This document shows positions 42,647-51,145 of a stretch of 64,000 nt of DNA, piece after piece. Location of the stretch: the NCBI GenBank assembly GCA_902537945.1, contig CACBDG010000001.1, positions 1 to 64,000 of the forward strand, written 5' to 3'. Below the pieces are notes generated by a model. It saw only the letters and a program-made list of their open reading frames with translations. It made no database searches and was not told the origin of the DNA. Each line of letters starts with the position of its first letter. Position 1 is the stretch's first letter. This DNA is from an uncultured SAR116 cluster alpha proteobacterium (lineage in GTDB: Bacteria; Pseudomonadota; Alphaproteobacteria; Puniceispirillales; Marisalimonadaceae). The position numbers and the translations under genes are program-made.

Positions 42647-44248
42647 ATGACACAAAGCTTTGATTTTATCGTTGTTGGTGCAGGAACTGCTGGATGTCTC
42701 TTAGCGAATCGATTATCAGCAAACGATAGATATTCTGTCGCATTAATAGAAGCTGGAGGAAATGATAATTACCACTGGGTTCATATACCAGTTGGATACC
42801 TTTATTGTATGGGAAATAAAAGAACAGACTGGCTTTACAAAACCACTTCTCAAAAAGGATTAAACGGTAGATCTCTTAATTATCCAAGAGGTAAAATTAT
42901 GGGAGGCTGTTCGTCTATTAATGGTATGATTTATATGAGAGGACAAGCGGGTGATTATGATCAATGGAGACAAATGGGTAATGAAGGTTGGAGTTGGGAT
43001 GATGTTTTACCATATTTCAAAAATATGGAAGATAGTTATGAAGGTGAAAGTGAGTTTCATGGAGCTGGTGGCGAATGGAAAGTAAATCAACAAAGGCTTT
43101 CATGGGATATTTTAGATAGTTTTAGAGACGCAACTATTCAAGCTGGAATACCTAAAACAGATGATTTTAATGAAGGAAATAATTTTGGAGTTTCTTATTT
43201 TAAAGTAAATCAAAATTCTGGATTTAGGTGGAATACTGTTAAAGCATTTATTAAACCAATTCAAAACAGAAAGAACCTGAAAATAATAAGTAAATGTGAA
43301 GTTAATAAAATAATTTTGAACAACAAAAAGTGCAAAGGTATAAACGTATTTAGAAATGGAAAGCTTGAAGACATTTTTGCAAACAGAGAAGTTATACTTT
43401 CAGCTGGATCTATTGGGACACCTAAAATATTAGAATTATCAGGTATCGGTAATCCAAAAATACTCTCAAACTTAGGCATTAATACCTTGGTTGAGAGTAG
43501 TAATGTTGGTGAGAATTTACAAGATCATCTTCAATTGAGAGTTATTTATAGGCTAGAAAATGCTAAAACACTTAATCAAAAAGCAAACTCTTTACTTGGT
43601 AAAATAGCCATTGGTTTGGAATATGCTCTTAAGAGATCTGGACCAATGTCAATGGCGCCAAGTCAATTAGGTGTTTTTGCAATGTCTGATAAATCTTATG
43701 AAACACCCAATCTTCAATTTCATGTACAACCTCTTTCTTTAGATAAATTTGGAGACCCTTTACATAGTTTTCCAGGTTTGACAGCAAGTGTTTGTAATCT
43801 TAACCCTCAAAGCAGAGGGAAAGTTCACATTACTTCAAAAGATTACAAGATAGCTCCATCAATAGACCCCAATTACTTATCTGAAGAAAAAGATAAAATT
43901 GTAGCTGCTCAATCTATAAAGTTAGCAAGAAAAATAATTTCCCAACCTGCAATGAAAAAATATAATCCCAAAGAATTTGCGCCGGGTATACAGTTTCAAT
44001 CAGAAGATGAACTCAAAAAAGTTGCTGGTGATATTGGTACAACGATTTTTCATCCAGTTGGCACGTGTGCAATGGGTTCTAATAAAACCTCAGTGACAGA
44101 TAGTAACCTAAAAGTAAGAGGAGTGGATGGTCTCAGGATTGCTGACGCTTCAGTAATGCCTACTATAACTTCTGGTAATACGAATGCCCCGACATTAATG
44201 ATTGCTGAAAAGGCATCAGAGATGATTTTGCAGTCACATAAAATTTAG
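42647..44248 (+). CDS. GMC-family FAD alcohol oxidoreductase
   Basis: A 533-residue glucose-methanol-choline oxidoreductase. FIVVGAGTAGCLLANRLS is the FAD loop, ALIEAGG follows, and YPRGKIMGGCSSINGMIYMRG is GMC signature 1. SAGSIGTPKILELSGIG is signature 2, and the C-terminal part has the catalytic His in TIFHPVGTCAMG and the Asn in SGNTNAPTLMIAEK. It is nearest to choline/alcohol dehydrogenases of the AlkJ/BetA group. It starts a run with an isobutyryl-CoA-type dehydrogenase, a HIBCH-like hydrolase and a thiolase. It might oxidise a hydroxy acid such as 3-hydroxyisobutyrate, but this is context only. Confidence 0.88.
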   Translation: MTQSFDFIVVGAGTAGCLLANRLSANDRYSVALIEAGGNDNYHWVHIPVGYLYCMGNKRTDWLYKTTSQKGLNGRSLNYPRGKIMGGCSSINGMIYMRGQAGDYDQWRQMGNEGWSWDDVLPYFKNMEDSYEGESEFHGAGGEWKVNQQRLSWDILDSFRDATIQAGIPKTDDFNEGNNFGVSYFKVNQNSGFRWNTVKAFIKPIQNRKNLKIISKCEVNKIILNNKKCKGINVFRNGKLEDIFANREVILSAGSIGTPKILELSGIGNPKILSNLGINTLVESSNVGENLQDHLQLRVIYRLENAKTLNQKANSLLGKIAIGLEYALKRSGPMSMAPSQLGVFAMSDKSYETPNLQFHVQPLSLDKFGDPLHSFPGLTASVCNLNPQSRGKVHITSKDYKIAPSIDPNYLSEEKDKIVAAQSIKLARKIISQPAMKKYNPKEFAPGIQFQSEDELKKVAGDIGTTIFHPVGTCAMGSNKTSVTDSNLKVRGVDGLRIADASVMPTITSGNTNAPTLMIAEKASEMILQSHKI

Positions 44249-44280
44249 TAAGTATGAAATGGGTAATGAAGAGGTAAAAA

Positions 44281-45423
44281 ATGAACTTTGAATATAACGA
44301 GGATCAGTTAAATATAAAAGAAATGGCAAAAAATTTTGCTGAAACAGAACTTATGCCTCATGCATCTGAATGGGATCAAAATGAGATTTTCCCTGTCGAA
44401 ACTCTAAAAAAAGCAGCTGAACTTGGTTTGGCTGCTATTTATGTGAATGAGACTTATGGAGGTTCAGGTCTTAGTCGGTTGGATGCTGCTATTTGTTTCG
44501 AAGAACTTTCTAGGGGATGTGTGTCTACTGCAGCTTATATATCTATCCATAATATGGTTACTTGGATGATAGATGCTCATGGATCAGATCATATAAAAGA
44601 AAGGTTTATTAAAAAGTTATCAACTATGCAAATGATGTCTAGTTACTGTCTTACAGAACCAGGTTCTGGATCAGATGCTGTGGCATTGAAAACTAAAGCT
44701 ACAAAAAAAGGAAATAGTCATTACGTTTTAAATGGTTCAAAAAGTTTTATATCTGGAGGACCTACAAGTGATATTTTTGCAGTAATGTGCAGAACAGGTG
44801 AAGAAGGTGCTAGTGGTGTTTCATGTATATTAGTAGAAAAAGGGACAAAGGGTTTATCATTTGGAAAACAAGAAAAGAAAATGGGTTGGAATAGTCAACA
44901 CACATCTATGGTAAATTTTGATAACTGTGAAATACCAATAGATAATCTTGTTGGAAATGAAGGCGATGGATTTAAAATTGCAATGAAAGGTCTAGATGGT
45001 GGAAGAGTAAATATTGCCGCATGTTCTTTGGGTGGAGCAAGAGCAGCTTTAGAAGCATCTATCAGTTATTCTGCAGAAAGAAAACAATTTGGCAAATCAC
45101 TAGACAAATTCCAAGTCACACAATTTAAGTTAGCCGATATGGCAACTGAATTGGAGGCTTCTCGCCTTATGGTTTTAAGAGCTGCTTGTGCATTAGATAC
45201 CGCAGATAAACAAGCTACAAAACTATGTGCAATGGCTAAAAGATATGCAACGGATGTATGCTCTGAGATATGTAATATGGCTCTTCAAATTCATGGTGGT
45301 TATGGATATTTGAAAGACTTTCCGCTAGAAAGACTTGTAAGGGATTTAAGGGTTCATCAAATCTTAGAGGGGACTAATGAAATAATGAGAGTTATTATTT
45401 CAAGACATTTAAAAGCTAATTAA
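44281..45423 (+). CDS. Acyl-CoA dehydrogenase, isobutyryl-CoA dehydrogenase-like
   Basis: A 380-residue short/branched-chain acyl-CoA dehydrogenase. It has LGLAAIYVNETYGGSGLSRL, SYCLTEPGSGSDAVALKT and FISGGPTSDIF (FAD site), LEKKM-type acyl loop, GGRVNIAACSLGGARAAL, RKQFGKSLDKFQ, and the end ILEGTNEIMRVIISR. The late Glu of L-E-G-T and the G-G-R-V-N-I-A-A-C-S-L-G-G block match human ACAD8 (isobutyryl-CoA dehydrogenase) as recalled. With a HIBCH-like hydrolase next it would perform the second step of valine breakdown. Gap to the next gene is 23 nt. Confidence 0.88.
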   Translation: MNFEYNEDQLNIKEMAKNFAETELMPHASEWDQNEIFPVETLKKAAELGLAAIYVNETYGGSGLSRLDAAICFEELSRGCVSTAAYISIHNMVTWMIDAHGSDHIKERFIKKLSTMQMMSSYCLTEPGSGSDAVALKTKATKKGNSHYVLNGSKSFISGGPTSDIFAVMCRTGEEGASGVSCILVEKGTKGLSFGKQEKKMGWNSQHTSMVNFDNCEIPIDNLVGNEGDGFKIAMKGLDGGRVNIAACSLGGARAALEASISYSAERKQFGKSLDKFQVTQFKLADMATELEASRLMVLRAACALDTADKQATKLCAMAKRYATDVCSEICNMALQIHGGYGYLKDFPLERLVRDLRVHQILEGTNEIMRVIISRHLKAN

Positions 45424-45446
45424 ATTTAAAGAGGATAATTTTTACA

Positions 45447-46526
45447 ATGCAAGATGAAGTTATATTCACTGAAGATAATGGCGTAGGAGTAATTACCCTC
45501 AATAGGCCAGATAGGTTAAATGCTCTTACTTATTCAATGGTTCAAAAAATAAATAAAAATCTCAATTCTTGGGAAATTAACGATAATATAAACTGCATTA
45601 TAATTGAGGGTGCTGGAGACCGTTCTTTCTGTGCTGGAGGAGATGTTGTTAAGTTAAGAAAAGAAGTTTTAGCAGACGGTGGACCACCAACCAATTTATC
45701 TAAATCTTTTTTTTATGATGAATATACTCTTAACTATAAAATTAGTAATTATAAAAAACCCTTCATTTCCTTAATTAATGGATTTACCATGGGTGGAGGT
45801 GTCGGTGTGTCAATGCATGGTAGTCACGTGGTTGCCTCGGAAAAAACAATGTTTGCAATGCCGGAAACAGCAATTGGATTATTTCCAGACGTTGGAGGAG
45901 GGTGGTTGCTTGGTCAGTTAGATAAAGGAATTGGGGCTTGGTTGTCTCTAGTTGGTGCAAGAATTAAAGCTTATGACTTATTGAAGCTTAAACTAATTAC
46001 TCATTATGTTTCCTCTGAAAAAGTTGAGATTTTAAAGAATTCAATCATTTCTTCTTCACCAAATTCTGATCAAAATGTTAATAATATTATTGATCAATTT
46101 TCATCAAAACCAGAAACTGAAGATAGTGTGTTGATGAATAATGAGGAATTGATTAAAAAAGTTTTCTCTTATGATACAATCGAACAAATATTTGATGAAT
46201 GTGAAAAACTTGTTGAAAATGAAAATGAATTTTTAAAGGTCCAATTCGAAGAGTTAAAACATAAATCTCCAACTTCCTTAAAAATCTCTTTAAAGCAAAT
46301 TAGAAATGCTAGTCACATGAGTTTAAAAGATGAACTTATAATGGAGTACAGAATGGTTCAACGTTGTGTGGAAATTGGAGATTTTTTTGAAGGCGTTAGA
46401 GCAATGCTTGTAGATAAAGATAGAAAACCTAATTGGAAACCCAAAAAGATTCAGGATGTTGATGAAACTCGAGTTAATCTTTTTTTTGAAGATTTAGGAG
46501 ACTTAGACTTAATTTTAACAAATTAG
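45447..46526 (+). CDS. 3-hydroxyisobutyryl-CoA hydrolase-like protein
   Basis: A crotonase-fold hydrolase of 359 residues, longer than hydratases and typical of HIBCH. It has GVITLNRPDRLNALT, GDRSFCAGGDVVKL (first oxyanion segment), SLINGFTMGGGVGVSMHG, FAMPETAIGLFPDVGGGWLLG (HIBCH signature with the catalytic Glu), YDLLKLKLITHYV and the C-terminal SLKISLKQIRNA. HIBCH removes CoA from 3-hydroxyisobutyryl-CoA in valine breakdown. It lies directly after the isobutyryl-CoA dehydrogenase-like gene, which supports the assignment. Confidence 0.9.
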   Translation: MQDEVIFTEDNGVGVITLNRPDRLNALTYSMVQKINKNLNSWEINDNINCIIIEGAGDRSFCAGGDVVKLRKEVLADGGPPTNLSKSFFYDEYTLNYKISNYKKPFISLINGFTMGGGVGVSMHGSHVVASEKTMFAMPETAIGLFPDVGGGWLLGQLDKGIGAWLSLVGARIKAYDLLKLKLITHYVSSEKVEILKNSIISSSPNSDQNVNNIIDQFSSKPETEDSVLMNNEELIKKVFSYDTIEQIFDECEKLVENENEFLKVQFEELKHKSPTSLKISLKQIRNASHMSLKDELIMEYRMVQRCVEIGDFFEGVRAMLVDKDRKPNWKPKKIQDVDETRVNLFFEDLGDLDLILTN

Positions 46527-46557
46527 AACAAAAGTTATTTTCTGGAGGAAAACTAAA

Positions 46558-47730
46558 ATGAACAATGTTTACATTATGTCAGCAAACAGATCTGCAATTG
46601 GAGGATTTGGAGGTACTCTTAAAAACCATTGTCCTGTTGATCTTGGAACTTTAGTGGCAAAAGAAGCTATTAAAAGATCAGGATTTGAGGCTAATGAAGT
46701 TGAGCATGCTGTTTTTGGTAATGTTATACATACAGAACCCAGGGATATGTATGTGAGTAGAGTAATTGCGCTTCAGGCTGGAATGGACAAAACATCTGCT
46801 GCGTTGACTGTAAATAGACTTTGTGGCTCTGGGCTTCAGGCAATTGTAAGTGCTTCTCAAATTCTCATGCTTGGAGATGCTTCAGTTGCAATAGCAGGAG
46901 GTGTAGAAGTTATGTCAAATGGTGCACATATTGTTCAAGGGTTTCGATGGGGTTCAAGAATGGGTGATGGACAAGTTCATGATATGATGCTAGGTGCACT
47001 TCATGATCCTTTTGGTCATGGACATATGGGTATAACCGCAGAAAATATTTCTAGTAGATATCAAATTAGTAGAGAAATGCAGGATGAATTTGCATTAACT
47101 AGTCAAAAAAGGGCTCATGAGGCCATTGAAAATGGTAATTTTAAAGATCAAATCCTGCCTATTGAAATAAAAACAAGAAAGGGAATTGAGATTTTTGAAA
47201 TAGACGAGCATCCAAAACCAGAAACTAGTATGGAAACATTAACAGGTCTCAGAACTGCTTTTAAAAAAGATGGTGTAGTAACAGCGGGGAATGCTTCAGG
47301 AATTAATGACGGAGCCTCTGCTTTAATACTCGCTAATGAAGAAAAGGCAAAAAAAGGTAACCCATTAGCAAGAATAGTTTCATACGGATTTGGAGGTGTT
47401 GATCCTGACGAAATGGGTATGGGACCAGTACCTGCATCAAAAATGGCATTAAATAAAGCTCAATTAACTGTTGCAGATCTAGATTTAATTGAATCTAATG
47501 AAGCTTTTGCTGCTCAAGCATGTGCCGTTAATAAACAATTAGGTCTTAATCCTGAGATAGTTAATGTTAATGGAGGAGCTATTGCATTAGGTCATCCTGT
47601 GGGGGCGACTGGTGCAATTATTCTGACAAAACTTGTATATGAATTAAGGAAACGTAAAGGAAAATATGGTCTTGCTACTATGTGTATTGGTGGAGGACAA
47701 GGAATAGCAGTTATTATCGAAGCTCTATAA
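46558..47730 (+). CDS. Acetyl-CoA C-acyltransferase (beta-ketothiolase)
   Basis: Degradative or biosynthetic-type thiolase of 390 residues. The nucleophilic Cys is in VNRLCGSGLQAIV near residue 89; GGVEVMSNG, AGNASGINDGASALIL and NEAFAAQA follow; the His is in ALGHPVGATGAI and the second Cys in TMCIGGGQGIA. All catalytic residues are present. GGAGG lies upstream at good spacing (TCTGGAGGAAAAC before the ATG). It ends the GMC-ACAD-HIBCH run and could split acetoacetyl-CoA or methylacetoacetyl-CoA; the upstream acetoacetyl-CoA synthetase 20 kb away may feed it. Confidence 0.93.
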   Translation: MNNVYIMSANRSAIGGFGGTLKNHCPVDLGTLVAKEAIKRSGFEANEVEHAVFGNVIHTEPRDMYVSRVIALQAGMDKTSAALTVNRLCGSGLQAIVSASQILMLGDASVAIAGGVEVMSNGAHIVQGFRWGSRMGDGQVHDMMLGALHDPFGHGHMGITAENISSRYQISREMQDEFALTSQKRAHEAIENGNFKDQILPIEIKTRKGIEIFEIDEHPKPETSMETLTGLRTAFKKDGVVTAGNASGINDGASALILANEEKAKKGNPLARIVSYGFGGVDPDEMGMGPVPASKMALNKAQLTVADLDLIESNEAFAAQACAVNKQLGLNPEIVNVNGGAIALGHPVGATGAIILTKLVYELRKRKGKYGLATMCIGGGQGIAVIIEAL

Positions 47731-47736
47731 AACAAA

Positions 47737-48042
47737 ATGTCTTACAATCGTATTTCAATTAAAGATGCAAAAGATCTTTTATCAAAAGATGATCTAATCT
47801 TAATAGATATAAGAGATTACAATTCGTTCAAGAATGGGCATATTGATAATGCCATTCATGTTGAAGATTTAAATATTCAAAACTTTCTTAAAGAAAAAGA
47901 TAAGAATGATACAATTTTAATTTACTGTTATCATGGCAACTCAAGCCAATCAGCTGCCAATTTTTTCAGTCATCATGGTTTCAAAAATGTATTTAGCATG
48001 GATGAGGGATATGAAGGCTGGATAAATATTAATCAAATATAA
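47737..48042 (+). CDS. glpE: Thiosulfate sulfurtransferase, single-domain rhodanese
   Basis: A 101-residue GlpE-like rhodanese: ILIDIRDYNSFKNGHIDNAIH, then the active-site loop YCYHGNSSQSAANFF with Cys near 64, and VFSMDEGYEGW at the end. The loop C-Y-H-G-N-S-S-Q is that of GlpE. It begins 6 nt after the thiolase stop, so it is cotranscribed with the acyl-CoA genes, without an evident functional link. Sulfur transfer to cyanide or to a protein acceptor is possible. Confidence 0.88.
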   Translation: MSYNRISIKDAKDLLSKDDLILIDIRDYNSFKNGHIDNAIHVEDLNIQNFLKEKDKNDTILIYCYHGNSSQSAANFFSHHGFKNVFSMDEGYEGWININQI

Positions 48043-48130
48043 AATTTATTTTGAATTAAGGCTTCATAGCTTGTTTCAACAAAAATGATTTATATATATA
48101 TCAAGTCATAATAATCAAATGAGGTAAATT

Positions 48131-48664
48131 TTGGAAACGCGCAAAGGTGGTCGTCTTATAGATAGGCCAGAATTTAAATCTAAACCACAACCTATTACAT
48201 TCTTAGGAAAAGATAAAGTGTCTGATGCGATCAACGTCATGGCTGATAAAAATTATGGATCAGTTGTCATTGTGGATAATAAACAAAAAGTTGTTGGTAT
48301 TGTTACAGAAAGAGACATCTTAAAAAAGTTAGTGAAAAACAACAAATCACCTAAAACTACCAAGCTAGAAGAAATAATGACCCCTAACCCAAGAGTAGCT
48401 AATGAAAATGATGATGTTCTTGATTGGTTAAGAATAATGTCAAATGACAGATTCAGAAGATTACCAGTTGTAGATGCTAACGGTAAAATTAAAGTGATTT
48501 TTACACAAGGTGATTTTGTATCTTACACATGGCCAGACTTAATTTTTCAAGCCTCTCAATTAGCTAAAGCTTCATTCATGAAAGGATTTTCAATTAATAC
48601 ATTGCTATTATTTATGATTGTTTATGGGGTTGCGTTAGTGGCTGCAATGAAAGCTTTTTTATAA
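48131..48664 (+). CDS. CBS-domain pair protein with a C-terminal membrane anchor
   Basis: A 177-residue protein with two CBS motifs: KVSDAINVMADKNYGSVVIVD through GIVTERDILKKL, and EIMTPNPRVANENDDV through FRRLPVVDANGKIKVIFTQGD. CBS pairs bind adenosyl nucleotides. The last 20 residues, after MKGFSIN, are a single hydrophobic helix (LLLFMIVYGVALVAAM), which would fix the CBS pair to the inner face of the membrane. The start is TTG, with GAGG 6 nt upstream. It lies 88 nt after glpE and is convergent with the MaoC gene. Partner and function are unknown. Confidence 0.82.
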   Translation: METRKGGRLIDRPEFKSKPQPITFLGKDKVSDAINVMADKNYGSVVIVDNKQKVVGIVTERDILKKLVKNNKSPKTTKLEEIMTPNPRVANENDDVLDWLRIMSNDRFRRLPVVDANGKIKVIFTQGDFVSYTWPDLIFQASQLAKASFMKGFSINTLLLFMIVYGVALVAAMKAFL

Positions 48665-48666
48665 AA

Positions 48667-48683
48667 TTAAGACTTTGTCTTAA
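48667..48683 (-). terminator. Short hairpin at the convergent CBS/MaoC gene ends
   Basis: TTAAGAC and GTCTTAA pair around a 3-nt loop. On the minus strand the stem is followed by TTTTAT, which suits a weak intrinsic terminator for the long Liv/acyl-CoA operon. One arm includes the MaoC stop codon. A 7-bp, mostly A/T stem makes this tentative. Confidence 0.4.
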
Positions 48684-49119
48684 GCATTTGGTTAGATATC
48701 CATGTCATAACAATTTCATTATTTTGATTTGTTACAATATGCTTTAACCTTGCAGTACCTCTTCTAGGGTTTTTTGCCGATTTTTTTGCTTCTAGAACTT
48801 CTATTTTTGTTTTTAATAAATCGCCTGGATACACAGGTTTAGTCCACCTTAGTTCGTCAATTCCCCAAGCACCCATGCTTGTTCCATCATAAACACCAGT
48901 TTTAAAAATTTGTGTAAATGATTTACCTAGTGTCATAAATCCACTTGATGTTAATTGACCAAATGGTCCATTGTTAGCAGCTTCTTCATCTAAGTGGAAT
49001 GATTGTGGGTCGTATTTTGAAGCAAAGTCAATTATCTCTTCTTTTGTTACTAAGGTTGGTTCAGATTCAAAATTTAAACCTACCTCAAAATCTTCAAAAT
49101 ATTTTGGCTTAAGTTTCAT
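48667..49119 (-). CDS. MaoC-family dehydratase
   Basis: A 150-residue hot-dog fold protein. KYFEDFEVGLNFES at the start, then ITKEE-type helix and FASKYDPQSFHLDEEAA, the D-x-x-x-x-H hydratase motif of R-specific enoyl-CoA hydratases, followed by FGQLTSSGFMTLG and DELRWTKPVYPGDLL. These mark a single-domain MaoC enoyl-CoA hydratase. It is the last gene of the minus-strand Liv-ligase-SDR operon, 21 nt after the SDR, so it would hydrate the acyl-CoA made by the ligases. Confidence 0.88.
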   Translation of the reverse strand: MKLKPKYFEDFEVGLNFESEPTLVTKEEIIDFASKYDPQSFHLDEEAANNGPFGQLTSSGFMTLGKSFTQIFKTGVYDGTSMGAWGIDELRWTKPVYPGDLLKTKIEVLEAKKSAKNPRRGTARLKHIVTNQNNEIVMTWISNQMLKTKS

Positions 49120-49140
49120 AAATAAAATACACTATGTATA

Positions 49141-49890
49141 TTATCTAGGAGCTAAACGAACTGAACCATCAAGTCTAATAGTTTCACCATTAAGTAATAC
49201 GTTAGTCACAATGCTCTCTACTAACATTGCATACTCCAAAGGTGTCCCTAAGCGTTTGGGAAAGACAGTAGTAGCAATTAAGCTTTTTTGAACTTCGTCA
49301 CTCATTCCTGCAAGCATTGCAGTGGCAAACAACCCTGGTGCAATAGTATTTACCCTGATACCATTTGATGCAAGTTCACGAGCAATAGGTAAAGTCATAC
49401 CAACAATACCCCCTTTTGAAGCAGAATAAGCTGCTTGTCCTACCTGACCGTCATAGGCTGCCACTGAAGCAGTATTAATGACAACCCCTTTTTCACCTTC
49501 TTTGTCAGGTTCATTGGCTTGCATTTTGTCAGCGCACAATCTGAGCATATTAAAGCTACCAATCAAGTTTACTTTGAGAACCTTTTCAAATAATCCTAAA
49601 TCATGCATACCTCTACTCGATACAACTTTAGCCCCAACTGCAATACCTGCACAATTTACTAAGCAATTTATCTCATCAAAATCATTAATGGCATTTTTCA
49701 TCTCTTCTTCGTTAGAAACGTCTCCAACAACGTATTTACAATTTATGTCATCAGCAACCTTCTTTAGTCCATCAGCATTTAAATCAATAAGCAGTAATTC
49801 TGCTCCTTTATTTTTTAGGTATCTAGCAGTTCCTTCACCAAGACCACTTCCCGCACCTGTAATTACAGCTTTAACATTTTCTATTTTCAT
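49141..49890 (-). CDS. SDR, 3-hydroxyacyl-CoA dehydrogenase type 2-like (HSD17B10-like)
   Basis: A 249-residue SDR with VITGAGSGLGEGTA, LIDLNADGL (Asp at the end of strand 2, so NAD), VGDVSNE, CLVNCAGIAVG (N-C-A-G), NTASVAAYDGQVGQAAYSASK carrying the Ser, Tyr and Lys, split here only by its own loop, and IRVNTIAPGLFATAML. The A-A-Y-x-G-Q-x-G-Q-A-A-Y-S-A-S-K block is the mark of the HSD17B10/2-methyl-3-hydroxybutyryl-CoA dehydrogenase group. It starts 3 nt after the PaaK-like gene and would oxidise a 3-hydroxyacyl-CoA produced by the MaoC enzyme that follows. Confidence 0.88.
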   Translation of the reverse strand: MKIENVKAVITGAGSGLGEGTARYLKNKGAELLLIDLNADGLKKVADDINCKYVVGDVSNEEEMKNAINDFDEINCLVNCAGIAVGAKVVSSRGMHDLGLFEKVLKVNLIGSFNMLRLCADKMQANEPDKEGEKGVVINTASVAAYDGQVGQAAYSASKGGIVGMTLPIARELASNGIRVNTIAPGLFATAMLAGMSDEVQKSLIATTVFPKRLGTPLEYAMLVESIVTNVLLNGETIRLDGSVRLAPR

Positions 49891-49893
49891 TTT

Positions 49894-51138
49894 TTAATCT
49901 CCAAAATCACGTATATCATCTATCACTTTACCATCATTTGGTAAACTTTTTATGGGTACTATTTTAGCAGTGCCTCTTAAATTTATAATATTTTTAATTT
50001 CATCAGATATTTTTTGTTCTAAAGATTCTATCTGATTTGTTTCTGTAACTTCAGCCTCAACTTTCAAAAGTAATTCATCTTTATCATTTGATCTACTAAC
50101 AATCATTCTGGCAGAGCCGTTTATCTTTAGAGTTTCTAAAATTTTATTAACTTGTGATGGTTGAACAAACATACCTCTAACTTTTGTTGTTTGGTCTGCT
50201 CTACCCATCCAACCTTTTATTCTTTTATTAGTTCTACCAGTTGAACTATTTCCTTCCAATATTGCTGAAAGATCACCTGTAGCAAACCTGATTATAGGTA
50301 ACTCATAATTATTTAAAACAGTTACGACAACTTCTCCTACTTCACCGTCATTTAAGGGTTTCCCAGTGCCCGGTTTAACGATCTCTAAAATTACGTTTTC
50401 ATCTATAACCATTCCGTCATTTTCTGCTGCTTCATAAGCAACAAGTCCTAAATCTGCTGTTCCATAGCATTGTCTTACATGAATATTTCTTTCTCTAAAA
50501 TTTTGAGCAACGGCAGGAAATAAAGGTCCTCCGGTTACCATTGCTTTTGTTAATTTTGACAATGATATATTTTTTTCGTCAGCTTTTTCTAGGATGATTT
50601 TTAAAAAATCCGGAACACCTACATAAGCAGTTGTACCAATATCTCTCATTACCTCTAGTTGTAAGTCAGTATTTTCTCCACCTGCTGGGAAAACTGTACA
50701 TTTTAAGATTTTTGCTGCTTCTTCAAACATGGCGCCAGCAGGAGTAAAATGATAAGAAAAACAGTTTTGTACAATATCTCCATAACAAAAACCAGCAGCA
50801 TGCAATGCTCTCGAAAATCTCCACCAATCTTTTGCGTGACCATCTAAGTCATATATTGGTCCTGGTGACCTATATATATGTGCAAAATCCCTGATTTCAG
50901 AAACATTTAATTGTGCAAATGGTGGAAAATTAGATTGTTTTTGAATTAATTCTGATTTTCTTAACAAAGGTATCGAACTTAAATCTTCTAAATTCTCAAG
51001 AGGTTTATCAAGTCTTACAGATTGATTATTATTATCTTTAGCTATTTTGATTAGGTTCTTTAATTTTTTTAGGTGATCACTATTTCTTTCATCAATTGAA
51101 CGCGTTTCAAGATCATCAAAAAATTCATTTTCTGTCAT
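49894..51138 (-). CDS. Phenylacetate-CoA ligase-like AMP-forming ligase
   Basis: A 414-residue PaaK-type adenylating enzyme. IPLLRKSELIQKQ near the start, IYRSPGPIYDLDGHAKDWWRFSRAL (where the usual S-S-G-T-T-G loop is replaced by S-P-G-P), VFPAGGENT, YVGVPDFL, VRQCYGTADLGLVAYEA (the Y-G-x-x-E region), RFATGDLSAIL and WMGRADQTTKVRGMFV identify the family. The altered nucleotide loop is common in PaaK relatives found in Liv operons. It follows LivF by 7 nt and is in one transcript with it. Aromatic acid or another carboxylate could be the substrate. Confidence 0.84.
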   Translation of the reverse strand: MTENEFFDDLETRSIDERNSDHLKKLKNLIKIAKDNNNQSVRLDKPLENLEDLSSIPLLRKSELIQKQSNFPPFAQLNVSEIRDFAHIYRSPGPIYDLDGHAKDWWRFSRALHAAGFCYGDIVQNCFSYHFTPAGAMFEEAAKILKCTVFPAGGENTDLQLEVMRDIGTTAYVGVPDFLKIILEKADEKNISLSKLTKAMVTGGPLFPAVAQNFRERNIHVRQCYGTADLGLVAYEAAENDGMVIDENVILEIVKPGTGKPLNDGEVGEVVVTVLNNYELPIIRFATGDLSAILEGNSSTGRTNKRIKGWMGRADQTTKVRGMFVQPSQVNKILETLKINGSARMIVSRSNDKDELLLKVEAEVTETNQIESLEQKISDEIKNIINLRGTAKIVPIKSLPNDGKVIDDIRDFGD

Positions 51139-51145
51139 ATAAATA

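Noticed and set aside
49478-49897. 139-residue open frame opposite the HSD17B10-like SDR
   Set aside because: The SDR has every catalytic motif; the opposing frame is low-complexity Ser/Phe-rich mirror sequence.
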